From NCBI RefSeq assembly GCF_019285775.1, contig NZ_CP079105.1, forward strand, positions 620,001-684,000: DNA of 64,000 bases. The letters are read 5' to 3'. The notes under the pieces are model-generated. The model did no database searches, was not told the origin of the DNA, and saw only the letters and a program-made list of their open reading frames with translations. The stretch comes from Skermania piniformis. Its GTDB lineage: Bacteria > Actinomycetota > Actinomycetes > Mycobacteriales > Mycobacteriaceae. A program made the translations under genes and the position numbers. Shown in pieces: positions 46,860 to 55,549 of this stretch (its first letter is position 1; each line of letters begins with the position of its first letter).

Positions 46860-48182
46860 ATGACTGCGATTGCCGACTCGACCCGCGGCCGTTTGTTGGC
46901 CGCCGGTCGCGAGTTGCTTGCCGAAGCAGATGCCGAGCTCCTGCTCAACGGGCTCACCGTCGGTGACGTTGCGACCCGGGCCGGGCTGTCCACCCAGACC
47001 TTCCACAACGCGTATCCGAGTCGAGCCGGTATCCGCGGCGGCAAGAAGGCCTACCTGGATGAGCTGATGTCGTCGCTGCTGCCCGACCATTCGGAACAGC
47101 TGCGTGCCGGCATGGGTGCCGCGATCGCCGGCCAGCTGGTCGAAGCCGACGGAGATCCGCGGCCGCTGGTCCGCGCGGTCTGCCGCCGGGAGTACCAGCG
47201 GCTGTCCGAGGATCCGGCGACTCGGCTCCGATTTCTGTTGTGCGCGTTGAGCAGTGGACGCAACGGCGCGATCTCCGACGCGCGTGCGTATTACGCCGGC
47301 ACAGAGCGGATCGCCACCGAGGCGAACGCCCGCCTGCTGCAGGGGTGGGGGGCCGGGCTGCGCCAGCCCTTCACCCACGCAAGCTTGTCGGTGGTGCTCA
47401 CCGCGCTGGTCGAGGGACTGGTGCTGCGCTCCCGACTGGATCCGGATGCGGTGTCGCCCGAGCTCTTCGGTGAAGCCGTGCTCGCCCTGCTCGGCTCGAT
47501 TGCCGACCTCGGACAGGCCTTCGAGCAGATCGACGACGTGCTCACCCCGCTGGTCGAGGCCGCCCGGCGGAGCCGAGGCCGCGGCGAGCTGGACGAGCTG
47601 CCGGACGATCCGGTGCAGGCGTTGATCGAGGCGGCGGAAGCCGAGTTCGCGCAACGGGGCTATTTCGCCACCGGGCCCGGTCATATCGCGGCCCGCGCCG
47701 GCGTGGCTGTCGACGTGCTGCAACGGCTGTTCCCGTCGAATGCCGACATCGTGACGGCCGCGCTGTCACCGACCGCTGCCCAACTGAAACGCCGGATCGA
47801 CGGTGACGTGAAGCTGCACTTGGGCCCGGCCGAGATCGTGCGCCGGGCCGGCCATCGGCTGGCGGCTGCGGTGAGCGGACAGCAGAGCATGTTCGATGCG
47901 CTGATACTGATCATCAGCCTGGACCCGACCCGGTCACCGGCACAGCACACCGGCGTCCGCGACGAGCTGTTCCTGCCCGGGATGATTGTCGATGTGGTCC
48001 AATCCGGCCAGGCGGCCGGAGTCTTCGTCGACGACCTCGAGCCGGCGGAGATCGCGGTCGCCTACACCAACAACATCCTGCTCCGGCGCAGCGTCCGACG
48101 GGAGGAAACCGTGGAGGTCGCGATGGAATACATCGAGAAACTCGTGCTACGCGGTCTGCTCGTCGAACCTCGGCCGACCTGA
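46860..48182 (+). CDS. TetR regulator with two TetR-type HTH domains in one chain
   Basis: 440 aa, about twice the usual TetR length. The N-terminal HTH is RGRLLAAGRELLAEAD ... LTVGDVATRAGLSTQTFHNAYPSRAGI (residues ~8-62), followed by a helical ligand domain to about 225. A second TetR-like unit begins at ALIEAAEAEFAQRGYFATGPGHIAARAGVAVDVLQRLFPSNADIV (residues ~250-305) with its own C-terminal domain. Such tandem proteins can bind asymmetric sites as monomers. GCAACGGAGGC gives the ribosome site. The downstream F420-type oxidoreductase starts 26 bases later and is the likely target. Confidence 0.85.
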   Translation: MTAIADSTRGRLLAAGRELLAEADAELLLNGLTVGDVATRAGLSTQTFHNAYPSRAGIRGGKKAYLDELMSSLLPDHSEQLRAGMGAAIAGQLVEADGDPRPLVRAVCRREYQRLSEDPATRLRFLLCALSSGRNGAISDARAYYAGTERIATEANARLLQGWGAGLRQPFTHASLSVVLTALVEGLVLRSRLDPDAVSPELFGEAVLALLGSIADLGQAFEQIDDVLTPLVEAARRSRGRGELDELPDDPVQALIEAAEAEFAQRGYFATGPGHIAARAGVAVDVLQRLFPSNADIVTAALSPTAAQLKRRIDGDVKLHLGPAEIVRRAGHRLAAAVSGQQSMFDALILIISLDPTRSPAQHTGVRDELFLPGMIVDVVQSGQAAGVFVDDLEPAEIAVAYTNNILLRRSVRREETVEVAMEYIEKLVLRGLLVEPRPT

Positions 48183-48208
48183 TCACATCTGTCCGAGGAG
48201 GACGCCCG

Positions 48209-48706
48209 GTGAGCCGCTTCGCCTTGCCCGACCAGCGCCCGGCCGGGCTCGATTCGCCGATCGTGGTGCGGTTGATGAAGTATGCCGCCCGTGCGCACGT
48301 GCGGGTGTTCCAGCTGACCGACGGTCGGGTGGGCAGTAGCTGGCGGGTGGGTGCGGGATTCGCCAAGCCGGCGCCGACGCTGCTGCTGCAGCATCGGGGC
48401 CGCATGTCCGGCAAGCTGTTCACCACCCCGTTGCTCTACCTGGCCGACGGCCCGAACCTGGTCATCGTGGCCTCGCAGGGCGGCATGCCGAAGAACCCGC
48501 AGTGGTATGCGAACCTGCTCGCCCACCCGGACACGGTCGTGCGGCTGCGCGGCGAGACGGGTCGGCCGGTGCGGGCGCGACCGGCGACGTCGGTCGAACG
48601 CGCCGAGCTCTGGCCTCGGTTGGTCGACAGTTATGCCGACTTCGCCAAATATGCCGAGTGGACCGATCGGGAGATCCCGGTGGTCATTCTGGCGCCGCGA
48701 CGCTGA
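48209..48706 (+). CDS. Nitroreductase/deazaflavin-dependent oxidoreductase family protein
   Basis: 165 aa. FDOR-B/Ddn-like core: LLLQHRGRMSGKLFTTPLLYLADGPNLVIVASQGGMPKNPQWYANLLAHPDTVVRL, then ARPATSVERAELWPRLVDSYADFAKYAEWTDREIPVVIL. The family uses F420. It is the second such gene in the window, less than 45 percent identical by eye to the one at 9.5 kb. It follows the two-HTH TetR gene and its end overlaps the convergent HxlR gene by 23 bases. Confidence 0.84.
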   Translation: MSRFALPDQRPAGLDSPIVVRLMKYAARAHVRVFQLTDGRVGSSWRVGAGFAKPAPTLLLQHRGRMSGKLFTTPLLYLADGPNLVIVASQGGMPKNPQWYANLLAHPDTVVRLRGETGRPVRARPATSVERAELWPRLVDSYADFAKYAEWTDREIPVVILAPRR

Positions 48707-49181
48707 TTCGGGTTGCGCCGGGCCCGGGTCGCGGCGCGACGTCGCGGGGGCGGAGCCGGTGTCCGGCGGTGCAATCCAGGTGTACCTCGGTCGGCGCGCC
48801 GCAGTCGCGGTGCGACAGCTCCATCGGCGGTCCGCCCGGGCCGGCGAGATAGCGGTCGCCCCACGCTTTCACCGCGGCGAGCACGGGGTACAGATCCAGG
48901 CCCTTGTCGGTCAGCCGGTACTCGTAGCGGGTGCGGGCGCCGTCCACGCGATACGGCACCCGGCGCAGGATCTCGGCGTCGACCAGCATCGCCAGGCGGT
49001 TCGTGAGCACCTGCCGGGGGAGGTGTGCGTGCGACCGGATGTCGTCGAAGCGGCGCACCCCGTTGAACACTTCGCGCAGCACGGCCAGTGTCGAGCGTTC
49101 CCCCAGGATGCGCATGGCGGCGGCGATGGTGCAGTTCTCGGTCGACCAGTCGAGTGCCGCAGGTCGCGATTCGGTGGTCAT
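48684..49181 (-). CDS. HxlR-family transcriptional regulator
   Basis: 165 aa winged helix: ENCTIAAAMRILGERSTLAVLREVFNGVRRFDDIRSHAHLPRQVLTNRLAMLVDAEILRRVPYRVDGARTRYEYRLTDKG. The conserved Cys near the N-terminus (ENCTIAAA) is the redox- or electrophile-sensing residue in several HxlR/HypR proteins. A C-terminal extension of ~45 residues holds a further CGAP and DCTAGH pair, which could bind metal. It is divergent from the thioesterase gene across a perfect palindrome and probably controls it. Confidence 0.87.
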   Translation of the reverse strand: MTTESRPAALDWSTENCTIAAAMRILGERSTLAVLREVFNGVRRFDDIRSHAHLPRQVLTNRLAMLVDAEILRRVPYRVDGARTRYEYRLTDKGLDLYPVLAAVKAWGDRYLAGPGGPPMELSHRDCGAPTEVHLDCTAGHRLRPRDVAPRPGPGATRISVAAPE

Positions 49182-49208
49182 GGGTACAGCATAGGCCGGG
49201 TCGGCGAT

Positions 49209-49233
49209 CCTGAGTCTAGTTGACAGACTCAGG
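49209..49233. promoter_or_regulatory. Perfect inverted repeat between hxlR and thioesterase genes
   Basis: CCTGAGTCT and AGACTCAGG are exact 9-base arms around a 7-base spacer that contains a TTGACA -35 (49220-49225) reading toward the thioesterase gene. A TATGCT about 45 bases before the HxlR start could be its -10. One protein bound here would cover both promoters. Confidence 0.75.
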
Positions 49234-49254
49234 TCGATCTGCGAGTCTCGCGGT

Positions 49255-49785
49255 ATGACACAGACGACGCTCGATACCCGCGGTCACGGCGATTTCGTCA
49301 CCGAGAGCCGGACCGTGACCTGGGCCGTACCCGGCCAGGGCGACCTTGCCGAGCTGGCCACGCTGGACGGACTCGGTCAGCTGCTCGCGATGGGTGACGG
49401 GAGATTGCCGCACCCGCCGATCATGGACACCGTCGGGATCACCGATCTACGCGCGGAGCGAGGTCGGGTGGTCGTCGAGATGCCTTCCGCCGCTTTCCAC
49501 TACAACCCGCTGGGGGGCGTGCACGGTGGTGTGATCGCGACCTTGCTGGACACCGCCTGTGGTTGTGCGGTGCATTCGACGCTCGCGGTCGGCGAGGGGT
49601 ACACCTCACTGGATCTGACGGTCAAGTTCCTCCGCCCGGTCACCGTCGACTCCGGCCTGCTGACCTGCGTCGGGACGATCATCCAGCGCGGCCGGCGGAC
49701 CGCGCTGGCGCGGGCCGATCTCACCGACGAGTACGGCAAGCTGGTCGCCCACGCGACCTCGAGCTGCATGATCTTCGCCGGCTGA
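49255..49785 (+). CDS. PaaI-type hotdog thioesterase
   Basis: 176 aa. Single hotdog fold: FHYNPLGGVHGGVIATLLDTACGCAVHSTLAVGEGYTSLDLTVKFLRPVTVDSG (residues ~82-135) with the HGG motif and catalytic Asp of PaaI-like acyl-CoA thioesterases; CVGTIIQRGRRTALARADLTDEYGKLVAHATSSCMIF ends it. Hydrolyses an acyl- or aryl-CoA. Its divergence from HxlR suggests induction by an aromatic or electrophilic compound (inference). Confidence 0.87.
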   Translation: MTQTTLDTRGHGDFVTESRTVTWAVPGQGDLAELATLDGLGQLLAMGDGRLPHPPIMDTVGITDLRAERGRVVVEMPSAAFHYNPLGGVHGGVIATLLDTACGCAVHSTLAVGEGYTSLDLTVKFLRPVTVDSGLLTCVGTIIQRGRRTALARADLTDEYGKLVAHATSSCMIFAG

Positions 49786-49800
49786 TCGACTCGGCGGGGT

Positions 49801-50757
49801 TCATACCGCGGACCCGGCGTCCACCGCGGCGGTGTCCCCGCGCACCAGCACCCGGTTCCGCCCCTCCCGTTTCGCTTGGTACAGCAGCGCATCCGCCTCG
49901 CGGAGCAGGGCGGACGGCGAGGCGATCGTCCGGGTGATCGCGGTGACCCCGCCGCAGCTGACCGTGGCGAGCAGGACGTCGTCACCGCCGCTGTGGTCGA
50001 AGGTCAGCCGCAGGGACGCGACGTCGCCGTGCAGCCGGCTCAAGATCGCGCCGAACGCGACCTCGCCCGACAGCAGCAGCACGAACTCCTCGCCGCCGTA
50101 GCGGGCGGCGATATCCCAGGTGCCGGTCGCGTATCGGTCGATCACCTGGGCGATCTCGCGCAGCGCCTCGTCGCCGGCGACATGGCCGTAGAGATCGTTG
50201 TACCGCTTGAAATGGTCGACGTCGATCATGGCGATGTTCAGCGGTTGGCCGATCCGGCTGGCTCGTCGCCAGGCCAGGTCGTAGGCCTCGTCGAAGCGGC
50301 GGCGGTTGGCGATGCCGGTCAGTCCGTCGCGATCGGCGAGCCGTTCCAGCTCTTTGCGGTGGGTTACCAGCTCGAGGTGGTTGCGTACCCGGGCGCGGAC
50401 GATCACCGGCCGGATCGGTTTGTGCACGTAGTCCACGGCGCCGAGCTGCAGTCCGCGCTCCTCGCTCTCGGCCTCGATCGCGGCGCTGATGAAGATCACC
50501 GGGGTGCGTTTGGTCGCCGGAATCCACCGCAGCCGCTTGAGCACCTCGTAGCCGTCCATGTCCGGCATCGAGATATCCAGCAGGATCAGGTCGATCTCGG
50601 CTTCGGCCTGGGCGCGGCCGATGGCCGAGCTGCCGTCCTTGGCCAGCACGACCCGGCATTCCTCGTGCAGCAGCTCGGCGAGGAGGGTCCGGTTCACCCC
50701 GTCGTCGTCGACGATGAGCACGGTGGGTTTGGCCGCTGTGCTACCTGACTGTGTCAT
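49801..50757 (-). CDS. Response regulator with GGDEF diguanylate cyclase domain
   Basis: 318 aa. Receiver domain residues 10-125 with the acidic VDDDG, phosphoacceptor Asp61 in LLDISMPDMDG and Lys of VHKPIRP. GGDEF domain residues ~140-300: DGLTGIANRRRFDEAYDLAWRRA, MIDVDHFKRYNDLYGHVAGDEALREIAQVI, and active-site YGGEEF at 219-224, so cyclic-di-GMP synthesis is expected. The usual inhibitory RxxD site is G-T-W-D, so product inhibition is likely lost. Its ATG overlaps the stop of the hybrid kinase gene (ATGA). Confidence 0.93.
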   Translation of the reverse strand: MTQSGSTAAKPTVLIVDDDGVNRTLLAELLHEECRVVLAKDGSSAIGRAQAEAEIDLILLDISMPDMDGYEVLKRLRWIPATKRTPVIFISAAIEAESEERGLQLGAVDYVHKPIRPVIVRARVRNHLELVTHRKELERLADRDGLTGIANRRRFDEAYDLAWRRASRIGQPLNIAMIDVDHFKRYNDLYGHVAGDEALREIAQVIDRYATGTWDIAARYGGEEFVLLLSGEVAFGAILSRLHGDVASLRLTFDHSGGDDVLLATVSCGGVTAITRTIASPSALLREADALLYQAKREGRNRVLVRGDTAAVDAGSAV

Positions 50758-53700
50758 GCAGTACTCCCGGATCGGGCGCCGGCGGCGGCGCGGAAGCTGC
50801 GCAGTGCGAGTTGCGCTTCGTCCAGCTCGAGCTGGTCGAAGAGCTGCCGGATCCGGGTGGCCGAGCTGGCCAGGTGGGTTCCAGAAGTACGGGACTCGAT
50901 TTCGCTGAGGATCGATTGAGCGGAGTAGTCGCCGGTGCCGATCAGCTGGTCGGCCGAGTCGACCAGGCGGAGCAGCTCGGTGGTGTCCACCGCCGGCGCC
51001 GATGCCACCGGCGGCGCTGCGGGCGGTTCGGCCCGGCCGTCGCCCAGTTCGTCGAGTACCAGCTTCAGGTGGGCGACGAAGCCGTCCACCAGCGCGCCGG
51101 TGGTTTCCAGGCCACTCCGCCGGACCGTGTCCTCCAGCTCGCTTGCGATCGCACACAGGGCGTCCGCGTGCAGATAGGACGCGGCGCCGCGGACCGCGTG
51201 CGCAAATCCGGCGACCTCGGCGGCGTGACCGAGCGCGTACTGCTCCACCATCCGGTCCGGTGTGCTGCCGAAATCCTGGACGAAGCTGTCGACGAGACGG
51301 GCCAGCAGCTCCTGCCGTCCGCCCAGGCGCTCCAGTGCCGCGACCAGGTCGACGTGCCGGTCGTCGCCGCCGCGGGCCGGGTCGCTCCCGATGTTCGGGG
51401 CCGGTGCGACAGATGGGTCCCCGGGGGTTCGGACTGCCGCGGCGCCGCGCAGCATGTCGGTCAGCATCGTGTAGAGCGCCTGCTCGTCGATCGGCTTGGT
51501 CAGATGCCCGTCCATGCCGGCATCCGCGCTGCGTTGCCGGTCCTCGGCGCGGGCATGCGCGGTCAGCGCGATGATCGGGATGTCGGCCCATTCCGGCCGG
51601 TTGCGGACCTCCCGCGACGTCTCGTAGCCGTCCATCACCGGCATCTGCACGTCCATCAGCACGACGTCGTACCGACCGCCGCGGTCGAGCCAGCCGAGCG
51701 CATCGTTGCCGTCGACCGCGCAATCGGACTCGACGCCCACCTCGGCGAGGAAGCCGGCTGCCACCTCCCGGTTGAAGATGTTGTCGTCCACCACGAGTGC
51801 CCGGCGTCCGGCGAGGGTCGGGAATGCCTGCCGCGCCGGCAATCCGGGTTCGGTATCGGCGGGCCTCGCGGCGCCTGCGGCGGCCGGGGCGAGCACGCCG
51901 GCCAGCGTGTCGAACATCATCGAGTGGGTGACCGGCTTGACCAGCACGCCTTGCAGGCCGAGCTGATCGGCCCGGTTCAACACCTCTTCGCGGCAGTAGG
52001 CGGTGACCATCAGGACGGCGGGGATCCGGTTCAGCGAGGGGGTTTCCCGAATGATCTGAGCGGCCGCCAAGCCGTCCATTCCGGGCATCTGCCAGTCCAT
52101 CAACACCAGGTCGTACGGTTGCCGGTGCCGGTCGGCATCGTTGAGCAGGCGCAGTGCCGCATAGCCGGAATCTGCTGCGGCGACGTCCATGCCGAACCCA
52201 CGCAGGATCGGCACCAGGATCTCGCGGGCCGCCTCGCTGTCGTCGGTGACCAGCACCCGCTTGCCGACCAGTTGCGGCGGGCGGACCGCGATCGGCTCGG
52301 CCGAGGCGGCGGGCAGCCGCAGGTCGGCGGTGAACTCGAAGGTGCTGCCGACCCCGACGGTGCTCCGCACCCCGATCGTGCCGTGCATCAGCTCCACGAT
52401 CTGCTTGCAGATGGCCAGCCCGAGGCCGGTGCCGCCGTAGTGCCGGGTGACCCCGGTGTCGGCCTGGGAGAACGCCTGGAACAGCTTCGCCATCTGGGTG
52501 TCGTCCATGCCGATACCGGTGTCGCGCACCGCCACCGAGAGCGTGACCGCGGCGTCCGGATGGGTTCGGACCACGGAGATGGCGACGATCACCGACCCGC
52601 TTTCGGTGAACTTGATCGCGTTGCCCACCAGGTTGATCAGCACTTGGCCGAGCCGCAGCGGATCGCCGATCAGTCGGGCCGGCACGTCGTCGCCGATCGA
52701 GTAGCCGACTTCGAGACCCTTCTGTTCGGCCTTGACCGCGGTGGCCGCGGAGATCGATTCCAGCACCGAGTCGAGCGCGAACTCGACCTCCTCCAGCTCC
52801 ACCTTGCCGGCTTCGATCTTGGAAAAGTCCAGGATGTCGTTGATGATCGTGATCAGGTTCTGCGCGGACCGCTCGACCTTGCGCAGGTAGTCCCGGGCTT
52901 TCGGCGGCAGGTCGGTCTGCAGCGCAAGGCGGGTCATCCCGATCACGCCGTTCATCGGGGTGCGGATCTCGTGGCTCATCATGGCGAGGAACTCGCTCTT
53001 GGCCCGTTCGGCGGCCTCGGCGTCCTCCTTTGCCCGACGCAGGGTCTCCGCGGAGTTCCGCTCGGTGGTGATATCCCGGTTCACGCCGAGCATGGACACC
53101 GCATCGCCGTGCTCGTCGCGGAAGATCTGGGCTTGGGACCGAACGTGGCGGATCGCGCCGTCCGGTCGGCGGATGCGGTACTCGGTCTCGAAGGTCGGTG
53201 CGGTGAGATCGGTCAGCCGGTCCTCCCGCTCCGCGCGGACCCGGGGCAGGTCGTCCGGATGCAGCCGGGCCAGCCACTGCTGCACCGAGCCGTCGTATTC
53301 GGTCGGCCGCAAGCCGTAGATCGGGTACATCTGCTCGTCCCACTCCAGCCGGTCGTCGTGCACGTCCGGGCATTCCCAGACCCCGAGCCCGCTGACCCGG
53401 TTGGCCAGCTGCAGCCGCTGGCTGATCTTGCGGAACGCCGCCTCGCTCGCGCGCCGTTCGGTGATGTCGGTCTGGGTGCCGACCATCCGCAGGGGGCGGC
53501 CGTCGTCGTCTCGTTCGATCACCCGGCCCCGACCGTGGATCCAGCGCAGTTCGCCGGTTGTGGTGTGTGCCCGGTACTCCTCGCTGAACTCGGGGATCTC
53601 GCCGCGCAGGTGCGCGAACATCGCGTCCTGGACGTCCGTTCGGTGCGCCGGGTCCATCCGGTCGAGCCACTCGTCGAAGGTCGGCCCGGCATCGTCGGCG

Positions 53701-54680
53701 TGGTAGCCGAGCATTCGCTTCCAGTGGTCGGAGTAGTACACGTCGCCGGTGCGGATATCCCAGTCCCAGATGCCGTCGCCGGGCCGATCGATGGCGAACT
53801 GCCACCGGGCCTCGCTCCGTTGCAGCTCCTGCTCGGCCCGGCGCGCCGCGGTGACATCGCGGGAGATGCCCATGATGCCGGCGATGGCACCGTCGCTGTC
53901 GTAGTAGGGCGCGGTCTGCGACAGGTAGGTCCGCGGCTCACCGTCCACGATCAGGTGTTCTTCGATCTCCTGCGGGTGGCCGCCGGCCATCACCGCCTGG
54001 TCGGCGGCCATCACCTCGCGGGCCAGATCGGCGCCGAAGAAGGACCTGTCGTCCTTGCCGATCACCTGGTCGGCCGGCATTCCCTTGACCTTCGCCGCGG
54101 CCTTGTTGACGAAGATGTAGCGGCCGTCGCAGTCCTTGACGAACACCAGGTCGGGCGCGGCGTCCATGACCGCCTGCAGAATGCTGGAGGACTGGCGCCA
54201 CCGCTCGGTGGTCTCGAGCACCCGGCGTTCGAGCTGGGTGTTGAGCTCTTGGATCCGTTCTTCGGCGGCGACCTGTTCGGTGATGTCGCGACCGAGCCCG
54301 AAGAAGATCTTTTTTCCGTCGACCAGTTCGCAGCTGATCCGCATCTCGACCAGATAGGTGCTGCCGTCCTTACGGCGATGTTCGGTCCGATTGAGCGAGG
54401 AGAGTCCGGGCTCGGTGTTTGCCCAGAGACTGCGGGCAAATTCCGGGGTGACCACCGCGATCTCGAATACGTGCATGCCGAGCAGCTCGTCGCGGGAAAA
54501 GCCGGTGCTACTGCAGGCGTGCTCGTTGACGTCGAGGATGTTGCCCTGATCGTCGTGCATGAAGAAGTCGTCGGCAGCCTGCTCGATCAGGACTCGATAG
54601 CGCTCGGCATAGGAGTCCGAGGCTGTCACCTTGGCGATCGGTACGTGTACCGGCGTCGAAGGTGATCTTGATCCGGGCAT
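50754..54680 (-). CDS. Four-PAS hybrid sensor histidine kinase with two receivers and HPt
   Basis: 1308 aa from ATG 54680; TTG 54734 (18 more residues) or GTG 54629 are alternatives. Domains in order: PAS near 25-140, 165-275, 290-405 and 415-535, HisKA with H570 in MMSHEIRTPMNGVIGM, HATPase near 660-785 (NLVGNAIKF, DTGIGMDD, GGTGLGLAICKQIV), REC with D862 in LMDWQMPGMDG, REC with D1010 in LMDVQMPVMDG, and an HPt with H1161 in FAHAVRGAASYL. No membrane helix is seen, so it is cytosolic. It can complete a His-Asp-His-Asp relay onto the coupled REC-GGDEF protein. Confidence 0.93.
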   Translation of the reverse strand: MPGSRSPSTPVHVPIAKVTASDSYAERYRVLIEQAADDFFMHDDQGNILDVNEHACSSTGFSRDELLGMHVFEIAVVTPEFARSLWANTEPGLSSLNRTEHRRKDGSTYLVEMRISCELVDGKKIFFGLGRDITEQVAAEERIQELNTQLERRVLETTERWRQSSSILQAVMDAAPDLVFVKDCDGRYIFVNKAAAKVKGMPADQVIGKDDRSFFGADLAREVMAADQAVMAGGHPQEIEEHLIVDGEPRTYLSQTAPYYDSDGAIAGIMGISRDVTAARRAEQELQRSEARWQFAIDRPGDGIWDWDIRTGDVYYSDHWKRMLGYHADDAGPTFDEWLDRMDPAHRTDVQDAMFAHLRGEIPEFSEEYRAHTTTGELRWIHGRGRVIERDDDGRPLRMVGTQTDITERRASEAAFRKISQRLQLANRVSGLGVWECPDVHDDRLEWDEQMYPIYGLRPTEYDGSVQQWLARLHPDDLPRVRAEREDRLTDLTAPTFETEYRIRRPDGAIRHVRSQAQIFRDEHGDAVSMLGVNRDITTERNSAETLRRAKEDAEAAERAKSEFLAMMSHEIRTPMNGVIGMTRLALQTDLPPKARDYLRKVERSAQNLITIINDILDFSKIEAGKVELEEVEFALDSVLESISAATAVKAEQKGLEVGYSIGDDVPARLIGDPLRLGQVLINLVGNAIKFTESGSVIVAISVVRTHPDAAVTLSVAVRDTGIGMDDTQMAKLFQAFSQADTGVTRHYGGTGLGLAICKQIVELMHGTIGVRSTVGVGSTFEFTADLRLPAASAEPIAVRPPQLVGKRVLVTDDSEAAREILVPILRGFGMDVAAADSGYAALRLLNDADRHRQPYDLVLMDWQMPGMDGLAAAQIIRETPSLNRIPAVLMVTAYCREEVLNRADQLGLQGVLVKPVTHSMMFDTLAGVLAPAAAGAARPADTEPGLPARQAFPTLAGRRALVVDDNIFNREVAAGFLAEVGVESDCAVDGNDALGWLDRGGRYDVVLMDVQMPVMDGYETSREVRNRPEWADIPIIALTAHARAEDRQRSADAGMDGHLTKPIDEQALYTMLTDMLRGAAAVRTPGDPSVAPAPNIGSDPARGGDDRHVDLVAALERLGGRQELLARLVDSFVQDFGSTPDRMVEQYALGHAAEVAGFAHAVRGAASYLHADALCAIASELEDTVRRSGLETTGALVDGFVAHLKLVLDELGDGRAEPPAAPPVASAPAVDTTELLRLVDSADQLIGTGDYSAQSILSEIESRTSGTHLASSATRIRQLFDQLELDEAQLALRSFRAAAGARSGSTA

Positions 54681-54718
54681 GCCAGCTATCTTCGGGCATC
54701 GCCATCCCTGGGTCGAGT

Positions 54719-54741
54719 CCAGGTTGCCGAGCAAAACCTGG
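54719..54741. promoter_or_regulatory. Short inverted repeat upstream of hybrid kinase
   Basis: CCAGGTT and AACCTGG form 7-base arms around a 9-base spacer, just upstream of the chosen ATG and overlapping the alternative TTG start. Possible operator or leader stem; the rest of the gap to 54927 shows nothing recognisable. Confidence 0.3.
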
Positions 54742-54927
54742 GGCCGATGATGCTGGATTCAACCAAGGTGGATAATTAGCCGGGCGAAGTGGTGCGCAGC
54801 CGGGGCCGGAGTCCGGCCGGCTCCGCTGTTTTCGGCGAGGGGCACGGAGCCGGGAGATTTTTCCGACCGCGGGACAGGAAATACCTGCCGCTCACAATTC
54901 GATAACGGTAGATGCGGTGGTGTTCGG

Positions 54928-55122
54928 TCAGTCGCTCGGATCGACCGGCCCGGCAGGACCGTCGGTCCGCGACTGCCGACCGATTCGCCAGATGAAGTCC
55001 GGATCATCGTCCGGCCCGATCACCCGCCCCGGCCCGGGTCGCTTCGGGCCGAATGCCTTCCACCACAGCACCGCAACCACTATCAGCGCGATCAGTGCCA
55101 ACAGTAAGCCCACGACACTCAC
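54928..55122 (-). CDS. Small single-pass membrane protein
   Basis: 64 aa: an N-terminal hydrophobic helix VVGLLLALIALIVVAVLWWKAFG followed by a basic, Pro-rich segment and an acidic tail (IGPDDDPDFIWRIGRQSR). No family recognised. It lies 68 bases before the bldC-type gene on the same strand with a GGAGGTGAG site before the ATG. Confidence 0.72.
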   Translation of the reverse strand: MSVVGLLLALIALIVVAVLWWKAFGPKRPGPGRVIGPDDDPDFIWRIGRQSRTDGPAGPVDPSD

Positions 55123-55190
55123 CTCCTACTACTTCGAGAGTAGTCGTGCGGGCCGGTCGGGGACAGCCGTGTTTCGGCCGGTACCGCGGG

Positions 55191-55397
55191 TCAGCGGGTA
55201 GCGGGCTGGGTCAGTGATTCCAGCAGCGCCATCACCTCGGTTTTGCGGAAGCGGCGATGTCCGCCCGGGGTGCGCAGTGAGCCGAGCCGGCCGGCATGCG
55301 CCCAGCGGGTCACGGTCTTCGGATCGACGTGGAACAGCGCGGCAACCTGCCCCGGGGTCAACAGTGGCTCTGGGCTCGAAACGGCCGGTGCACTCAT
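55191..55397 (-). CDS. bldC: BldC-family DNA-binding protein
   Basis: 68 aa from ATG 55397, exactly the length of Streptomyces BldC, and clearly matching it: PEPLLTPGQVAALFHVDPKTVTRWAHAGRLGSLRTPGGHRRFRKTEVMALLESL. A MerR-like winged HTH that binds direct repeats head-to-tail and controls the timing of development in Streptomyces. The opening 13 codons of the longer frame are not part of the conserved protein. Confidence 0.92.
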   Translation of the reverse strand: MSAPAVSSPEPLLTPGQVAALFHVDPKTVTRWAHAGRLGSLRTPGGHRRFRKTEVMALLESLTQPATR

Positions 55398-55549
55398 CGG
55401 ATTCCCTTCGGGGTTCGGTCTCGGCGGTGAACCCATCGTGGCACCGAAGGTGCTGGTTACTCGAACAATCTAAACTTGGTAAAGGGGAGGTAATGGACAA
55501 ATCGGTCAGCCGCCGGGGGCGGGTCGGCGCGATCGCCTACGCTCTGGCT

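Noticed and set aside
49801-53805. A 1334-codon minus-strand frame
   Set aside because: Only the last 318 codons (REC-GGDEF) are real; the rest is the hybrid kinase in another frame.
50751-54665. A 1304-codon plus-strand frame opposite the hybrid kinase
   Set aside because: It is the exact antisense of a clear, domain-rich kinase; long antisense frames are expected at high GC when stop codons are rare. It has no recognisable domain.
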